Program-made: the position numbers and the translations under genes
Shown: one piece after another, positions 33,991 to 38,462 of the stretch
How the letters are laid out: each line of letters begins with the position of its first letter
Numbering within the stretch: position 1 is the stretch's first letter
NCBI GenBank assembly: GCA_903871805.1
Contig: CAIQIE010000261.1
Coordinates: 1 to 38,462, forward strand
Reading direction: 5' to 3'
Origin: an uncultured Planctomycetaceae bacterium
GTDB taxonomy: Bacteria > Planctomycetota > Planctomycetia > Planctomycetales > Planctomycetaceae
Length of the DNA stretch: 38,462 bases
The notes under the pieces: generated by a model
The model's input: the letters and a program-made list of their open reading frames with translations, nothing else
What the model was told of the DNA's origin: nothing
Database searches by the model: none

Positions 33991-35223
33991 ATGGACAACT
34001 CTTTTCCATCGCACCAACAAACGTTGGCGGATCGCAATCTGAATACCCTCATGTGCAATGGTCCTCTGCCAGGTTTGCGATCACGGGCCGTTCGTCTCGC
34101 CGCCGCTTTGCTTTTCTGCATGGCCAGCATCGCTGCTTTTGGACAGGATCCGCCCTCTGCGGGCACTGCCACGCCCGATGTTTCTGCCACAACCTCGCAG
34201 CTAAGTGCGCCCGAATTCAGTCGTCGTCAGCAGGCAGTGCAGTCGCTCCGCAGTCTCACTGAAACCACAGAGGGGATCAGGGCACTGGGGCAGGCAATCG
34301 AAACACATCCTGATCCCGAAACCGTCAGGCGAGTCATCGATGTCCTTGAAATCACCTACCGAGACTCGAATTTTCGTCAGCCGCAGGCATTTGAAGTCTC
34401 GGAAATTCTTGAGCGAGCCGCCCTGTCAGGACGCTGGTATCTGTCTGAAGCTGCTCGCGAGATTCTTGATCGACTCTGGACACGTCGAGTGGAAATTGCG
34501 ATCACTGAACTAAACCGCCTGAAGATTCCTATGGAGCCGCGTGATCCGACTCTGCTGTGGCAGGCATCGGAACGGCAGAGCTCAATGTTTGGTTCGGACC
34601 CCACCAGTAACCAGCACCTGAAAATTTATATCGACGAAACATGGCCCGCCGATCCCAAAGCCTTCCAACTGCTTCAGCGACTTGAGGGACTGGCAGCATG
34701 GTCGCGCATCGGAGGTGGACTCATCTCGCTGTACAAGATTGACGGCAACCCACTGACTGTCGAGCAGACAGCACTTCTGAAAGGAATCTTCGGAGATCTC
34801 AGAATTCAGGAACGAGGCCGAGTGTGTCTGGGAGTTCTGCAGCAGTCAATGTTTGAAAGTGGCAAGGGTGTCCTGATCGGCCGTGTAGAAAAGGGCAGCT
34901 CAGCTGACCGAGCCGGGTTGAAATCCGGAGACATGATTCTGGCGCTAAATGGTGAGGAGCTTTCCGACTTCGAAGAACTGGTTAAACTGCTGCGTCAGTT
35001 CAAAGTGGGCGACACCATTACCATGACGGTAATTCCCCAGGTCGTCACACCGCGTCGTAATTTTGAAGTCCCGTTTCCTCCTGAAGAACCACCGGGAACG
35101 GAAAGGGAGCCCAAACTGCCCAAAGATGTGCAGGTCACGCTGCGTGGCTGGTACGAGTCCGAGGAACCGCCCGCTGCGGATAATGTCCCGCCCGAAGACA
35201 AACCCGAAAGAAGCCCCCAGTAA
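33991..35223 (+). CDS. Exported PDZ-domain protein
   Basis: The 410 residues carry a late hydrophobic signal/anchor (about 30-52, SRAVRLAAALLFCMASIAAF, then GQDPP). A helical middle follows (about 70-185, resembling HEAT/armadillo-type helices: RRQQAVQSLRSLTETTEGIR), and then a PDZ domain at about 276-348. The PDZ shows CLGVLQQSMFESGKGVLIGR, VEKGSSADRAGLKSGDMILA and LNGEELSDFEELVKLL, the carboxylate-binding and ligand groove layout. The tail is Pro/Glu-rich. No protease catalytic site is seen, so it is an adaptor rather than a HtrA-type enzyme. The ATG at 33991 has AAGG ten bases upstream; an ATG at 34051 would give a more normal signal length. Confidence 0.85.
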   Translation: MDNSFPSHQQTLADRNLNTLMCNGPLPGLRSRAVRLAAALLFCMASIAAFGQDPPSAGTATPDVSATTSQLSAPEFSRRQQAVQSLRSLTETTEGIRALGQAIETHPDPETVRRVIDVLEITYRDSNFRQPQAFEVSEILERAALSGRWYLSEAAREILDRLWTRRVEIAITELNRLKIPMEPRDPTLLWQASERQSSMFGSDPTSNQHLKIYIDETWPADPKAFQLLQRLEGLAAWSRIGGGLISLYKIDGNPLTVEQTALLKGIFGDLRIQERGRVCLGVLQQSMFESGKGVLIGRVEKGSSADRAGLKSGDMILALNGEELSDFEELVKLLRQFKVGDTITMTVIPQVVTPRRNFEVPFPPEEPPGTEREPKLPKDVQVTLRGWYESEEPPAADNVPPEDKPERSPQ

Positions 35224-35232
35224 CGCCTGAAC

Positions 35233-35252
35233 AGCCTGAGGCCATTCAGGCT
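35233..35252. terminator. Hairpin between convergent PDZ and kinase genes
   Basis: AGCCTGA-GGCCAT-TCAGGCT is a 7-bp stem in the 57-base gap between two convergent stops. It lacks a T run on either side and is tentative. Confidence 0.45.
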
Positions 35253-35280
35253 TGCCGACCCGAATGGCAACTGGTTCTCG

Positions 35281-36114
35281 TTAAGCTGAATGCCGTCGTC
35301 GCGATTTCGCATGACGGAGCGTACGTGGCTTCAGTTTCTGGAACACCGCGAGCATCTGCTGTGCGTCCCGGTAACGCCGTCGCGGATTCAGATCGATTGA
35401 CCGACGCATAAAGTCAATGAATTCGGGATGAATTCGCCCGCGGAGCTTTGGGTACCCGGCCACCGGCCATTCAAACGGCCATTCAGGCCATTGTCCGGAA
35501 AGCAGTCGCCAGACAATTAGTCCTATCGAGAAAACATCCGAACGGAAGGATGGTTTTCCCATAGCTTGTTCCGGAGCCATATAGCCGATGGTTCCAGTCC
35601 CGCCGCCCTGCACGGTTTTCTGCGAGACCTTGGCGATGCCGAAGTCCGCAAGCCGAATTCGATTTCCTGCAAATAAAATCACATTTTCCGGCTTGATGTC
35701 GCAGTGGATCACATGGTGGGCATGAGCCAATGCCGTGGCCCGCAGAATCTGGTCCGCAATCTCCAGTGAGGATTCAAGACAGATACGACGAGTCATACGC
35801 TGAGCAAGCGTTTCCTCGCCCAGAGGAAACACCACCACGAGGCGATCGTTGATGATACTGGCATCTTTTATCGGCAGAATATTGTCGTGCTCAAGCGGCG
35901 CCGTTGTCCGGATTTCCTTGCGAAAGTCCGACAAGACAGACTCCGTCGTATACTGCGAATGGGGAATCTTGATGGCCACACGGATCCCCTGCACCGTGTC
36001 CATTGCCTGATAAACAGAGGCAAATCCACCTGCACCAAGCTTACGCTCAATGCGGTACTTGCCGAGTTTCTGCCGAATCTTCAATTCGCCCGATGTTATG
36101 GAACTGGTTGGCAT
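35281..36114 (-). CDS. Stand-alone Ser/Thr protein kinase, non-RD type
   Basis: This 277-residue Hanks-type kinase is almost only the catalytic domain. It shows the glycine loop LGAGGFASVY (26-35), ATP-binding Lys49 (VAIKIP), catalytic loop HCDIKPEN (D139, N144), DFGIAK (D157), APE as MAPEQ, and SDVFSIGLIVWRLLSGQWP. The usual HRD Arg is Cys138, so activation-loop phosphorylation may not control it the normal way. No membrane helix or sensor domain follows, unlike many bacterial kinases. The C-terminus is basic (KPRTLRHAKSRRRH). The ribosome site is weak. It is convergent with the PDZ gene, and substrates are unknown. Confidence 0.92.
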   Translation of the reverse strand: MPTSSITSGELKIRQKLGKYRIERKLGAGGFASVYQAMDTVQGIRVAIKIPHSQYTTESVLSDFRKEIRTTAPLEHDNILPIKDASIINDRLVVVFPLGEETLAQRMTRRICLESSLEIADQILRATALAHAHHVIHCDIKPENVILFAGNRIRLADFGIAKVSQKTVQGGGTGTIGYMAPEQAMGKPSFRSDVFSIGLIVWRLLSGQWPEWPFEWPVAGYPKLRGRIHPEFIDFMRRSIDLNPRRRYRDAQQMLAVFQKLKPRTLRHAKSRRRHSA

Positions 36115-36624
36115 GGTCAGGCTTGCTTTTGGACCAGACAGAAGGGCGGGCCCCCTGTCGTGATTACGGAAAAACCGTTAACAGAACCCATCACGAAACT
36201 CTCCGCCGGGAAAGCTTTCGTCCACTTCGATGACACGATTAAAAAAGGGACACATCGTGTCGAATAATACCATAGTTCAGATTCGGCGAGTTGCAGCGAT
36301 CCTCAGGACATCGTTTCGGGAAGCAACCTCAGATGGGTGCATTCCTTTCTCGTGGTACCGTTAATGAACTCACATTCGTTGCACTTTTCCACTGCACCTT
36401 TTGAAGACTTTTTGTTTTCATTAAAGTTTTGGTGCCGCCTGAAGATTTTCGGCAACTGACCTGGCACTTAAATGCCGCAGATTGTCCAGACCATTCCCTG
36501 GCAGTACTGCCAGCACTGACCAAGCCAATAGCCGGGCCCCGGGCCCTGCCTGTTTCAACGCACTTCAGGAAGTCACAAAAGCCCGTACCAGAAGTTTCCT
36601 GCATCGCCAGCAAGACCGTCCAGG
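36115..36624. other. Intergenic region, no gene seen
   Basis: The 510 bases between the kinase start and the DUF1501 stop, both minus strand, hold no convincing gene. The AT-rich stretch at 36365-36430 includes near-repeats TGCACTTTTCC and TGCACCTTTT. The kinase promoter should lie in the left half. Confidence 0.5.
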
Positions 36625-38073
36625 TCAGCTCAGGATTTCAGAGACCACTCGCCCATGAACATCTGTCAATCGGTGGTCACGCCCGCCGTAGCGGTAGGTC
36701 AACCTTTCGTGGTGCAGTCCCAACTGATGCAGAATTGTTGCATGCAGGTCGTGAACTGTCAGCGGATTTTCCACAGCGTTGGCGCCAAATTCGTCCGTCT
36801 CCCCGAAAGCCATTCCCGATCGAAAGCCACCGCCAGCCAGGAAAAGGGAAAAACCACTGACATGGTGGTCACGCCCTGCAATGTTTGAAATGGCTGGTGT
36901 ATGGGGTGTTCTTCCCATTTCTCCAGCCCACAGAACAATGGTTTCGTCCAGCAGACCACGCTGTTCAAGGTCCTGAATCAATGCCGCCACAGACTGTTCA
37001 GTGACTCGAGCGTTCTTCTCGTGGTTTTGCACAAGATGACTGTGCTGATCCCACGGAGAATTATTACCATCGAAACTGGGGCAGGTGATTTCTACGAATC
37101 GTACGCCGGCTTCCACCAATCGGCGAGCCCTTAATGCCTGGGAAGCGTAGTAATTTTGATGCTCGTCAGGCGAGCCCACTCCGTAGAGCTTCTGAATATA
37201 TTCGGGTTCCTGCCGGATGTCGGCAATCTCAGGGATCGTTGCCTGCATCCTGATGGCCGTCTGATAGTTGACAGTGGCTGCATCAATCAGAGAAGGACTG
37301 GATGTCTGACTGGCAAACCCCGCGTTGGCGCGGCTGAGCAGAGTCAGCTTTTGCTTCTGAATTTGCGCACTGTCTTTGGGGAGAATGTTGTCGACAGGAT
37401 TTCCCCGAGCCCGCATCATTGTGGCCTGATAACTGGCGGGCAGAAACGAACTGCCGAAGTTTTCCAGCCCCCCGTTTGGCACCCAGTCATTATTCAGCAG
37501 AACATACCCGGGCAAATTCGGGTTCTCTGTTCCCAGGCCCCACGCAATCCAGGCGCCCAGACTTGGAGCCTGCCCAATAATCCGACCGGTGTGCAGCAAC
37601 AGGTTGGATTGTCCATGCAGCGGAAGTTCTCCCACCATAGAGCGAATCACACAGAGCTTGTCAGCCTGACCGGCGATGTTCGGCAGCAGGTCACTAACCC
37701 ACAGACCGGAATTCCCGCGCTGGCGAAACTTCCATGGACTGCCAAACCAGACCCGAGCGGCGTCAGACTGCGATCGTCGGGAAACCCAGCTGGCCCCAAT
37801 CTGCTGCCCCTGATGCTTTTTCAGCTGTGGCTTGAAGTCAAAAGTGTCAACGTGACTGGGACCGCCATCCATAAAGCAGAAGATGACATTCTTCGCCCGC
37901 GGCTGATGATGAGAACGTTGCTGATGGATTTCAGCCGCAGAAGACAACGGCATTTTTTCAGAAAGCGTGATTCCAGCAAGCCCGGCCATGGCTGCCCGCA
38001 GTGACTGGCGGCGGGATACCCCGGCTGGACAAGTTGTTGCAGAATCGGAAGTGCCTGAAAGACCATGTGTCAT
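36625..38073 (-). CDS. DUF1501 family protein, Tat-exported
   Basis: This second DUF1501 paralogue has 482 residues. The N-terminus has a twin-arginine signal (VSRRQSLRAAMAGLAGITL). Family motifs are NVIFCFMDGGPSHVDTFDFK, LCVIRSMVGELPLHGQSNLL, RARRLVEAGVRFVEITCPSF, NSPWDQHSHL, VLWAGEMGRTPHTPA, GRDHHVSGFSLFLAGGGFRS, and the C-terminal DLHATILHQLGLHHERLTYR. It differs clearly from the copy at 20504. ATG 38073 is chosen because AAGGTGA lies at good spacing; the frame is open to 38136. It lies about 260 bases after feoB on the same strand, with no DUF1549 partner in view. Confidence 0.92.
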   Translation of the reverse strand: MTHGLSGTSDSATTCPAGVSRRQSLRAAMAGLAGITLSEKMPLSSAAEIHQQRSHHQPRAKNVIFCFMDGGPSHVDTFDFKPQLKKHQGQQIGASWVSRRSQSDAARVWFGSPWKFRQRGNSGLWVSDLLPNIAGQADKLCVIRSMVGELPLHGQSNLLLHTGRIIGQAPSLGAWIAWGLGTENPNLPGYVLLNNDWVPNGGLENFGSSFLPASYQATMMRARGNPVDNILPKDSAQIQKQKLTLLSRANAGFASQTSSPSLIDAATVNYQTAIRMQATIPEIADIRQEPEYIQKLYGVGSPDEHQNYYASQALRARRLVEAGVRFVEITCPSFDGNNSPWDQHSHLVQNHEKNARVTEQSVAALIQDLEQRGLLDETIVLWAGEMGRTPHTPAISNIAGRDHHVSGFSLFLAGGGFRSGMAFGETDEFGANAVENPLTVHDLHATILHQLGLHHERLTYRYGGRDHRLTDVHGRVVSEILS

Positions 38074-38333
38074 CACGTTCACCTTGCCAACCTCCCGGGA
38101 CACAGCTCCCCGTTCTGAACTGTCCGTACCTGCCACAATGACGAAATGGCATACGACGCCACGCTCGCTGACAGCCTGGCAGGCCTGACTTGCCGCCCCC
38201 CCTCAATGAACCACAGCGATTCGGCGGCGATTCGCTGCAGCCCGGATCACTTAACCTTATCGTTCTGACCCGCCGGCGTCCATACCCGAGGGCCGAAATG
38301 CGCCCGCCCGATTGCAGCCTGAATCCGCGGCAA

Positions 38334-38462
38334 TCAGAACAGCATGCCGATCTGGTAGGTGGCCCAGGAACCAATCCATGCAAGCGCTGTCATGTAGACA
38401 AAACAGAAAAACGGCCATCTCCAGCTGTTCATTTCCCGACGAATCACCATCAGAGTGGACAC
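38334..38462 (-). CDS. feoB: FeoB ferrous iron transporter, C-terminal end only
   Basis: The last 42 residues of a protein entering from the right edge read VSTLMVIRREMNSWRWPFFC then FVYMTALAWIGSWATYQIGM and LF, ending at a TGA (38336-38334). The 'ST...I.RE..SWRW..F...YM..LAW..A...YQIG' pattern is the typical FeoB C-terminus with its last membrane helix. FeoB is the GTP-driven inner-membrane importer of Fe(II). Only this tail is visible, so intactness and neighbours such as feoA cannot be judged. Confidence 0.8.
   Translation of the reverse strand: MSTLMVIRREMNSWRWPFFCFVYMTALAWIGSWATYQIGMLF

Noticed and set aside
37156-38004. 282-codon plus-strand frame opposite DUF1501
   Set aside because: Shadow of the DUF1501 gene, which has a Tat signal and all family motifs on the minus strand.
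37958-38383. 141-codon minus-strand frame near the right edge
   Set aside because: Overlaps the DUF1501 start and the FeoB tail in another frame; Arg/Gly/Cys-rich chance translation.
1-38462. CRISPR array, tRNA, rRNA or insertion sequence
   Set aside because: I looked for regularly spaced repeats, T-loop sequences, rRNA-like conserved stretches and transposase motifs and saw none; by-eye reading could still miss a tRNA.

Overview
The window looks like a chromosomal segment of a planctomycete (order Planctomycetales, moderate GC). The evidence is the gene content: two DUF1501 'sulfatase-like' Tat proteins, a DUF1549/DUF1553 protein with a CAQCH motif, a CRTAC1-type FG-GAP/ASPIC lipoprotein next to TPR proteins, an exosortase-family membrane protein, a stand-alone Ser/Thr kinase and a tiny tyrosine-rich secreted protein. 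Coding is split between strands in short runs separated by 0.3-1.1 kb gaps. I saw no rRNA, tRNA, CRISPR array, intact insertion sequence or phage module.

Layout. 1-605: 5' part of a secreted protein (-). 1146-1433: tyrosine-rich small secreted protein (+). 1681-3435: uppS then cdsA (-), lipid-carrier and phospholipid precursor synthesis. 4375-6864: an MMPL/RND exporter (+) behind two hairpins. 7307-10157: hisA, a PhyH-type dioxygenase and queG (+). 10203-11336: a zinc-ribbon mini-membrane protein and an Hsp20 chaperone (-) with a clear intrinsic terminator. 11849-13751: an overlapping PAS histidine kinase and NarL-type regulator pair (+). 14065-14784: a YebC/YeeN-type protein (+). 15006-16595: short DUF1549/DUF1553 protein (+). 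17702-20194: WYL regulator with a palindromic upstream site, an unrecognised alpha-helical protein and a DUF2325-like protein (+). 20504-21910: DUF1501 (-). 22262-22444: apparent DUF1501 C-terminal remnant. 22707-24443: IlvD/Edd-family dehydratase, most like sugar-acid dehydratases (+). 24511-31505: a four-gene minus-strand block running exosortase-like protein, large TPR protein, second TPR protein, ASPIC lipoprotein. 32213-33448: thioredoxin-fold lipoprotein (+) with a strong terminator. 33991-35223: PDZ protein (+). 35281-36114: non-RD kinase (-). 36625-38073: DUF1501 (-). 38334-38462: C-terminus of FeoB (-).

How the genes fit together. Most units are independent housekeeping or envelope genes: UppS/CdsA, HisA, QueG, YebC, Hsp20 and FeoB. 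The two regions with the best chance of undescribed biology are the WYL-led three-gene unit with its 11-bp-arm palindrome (17.6-20.2 kb), and the 24.5-31.5 kb envelope block. In that block an exosortase-family protein seems to have lost the catalytic Cys and His while keeping the Arg, and it is followed by TPR and FG-GAP proteins. Both readings are inference from sequence alone.
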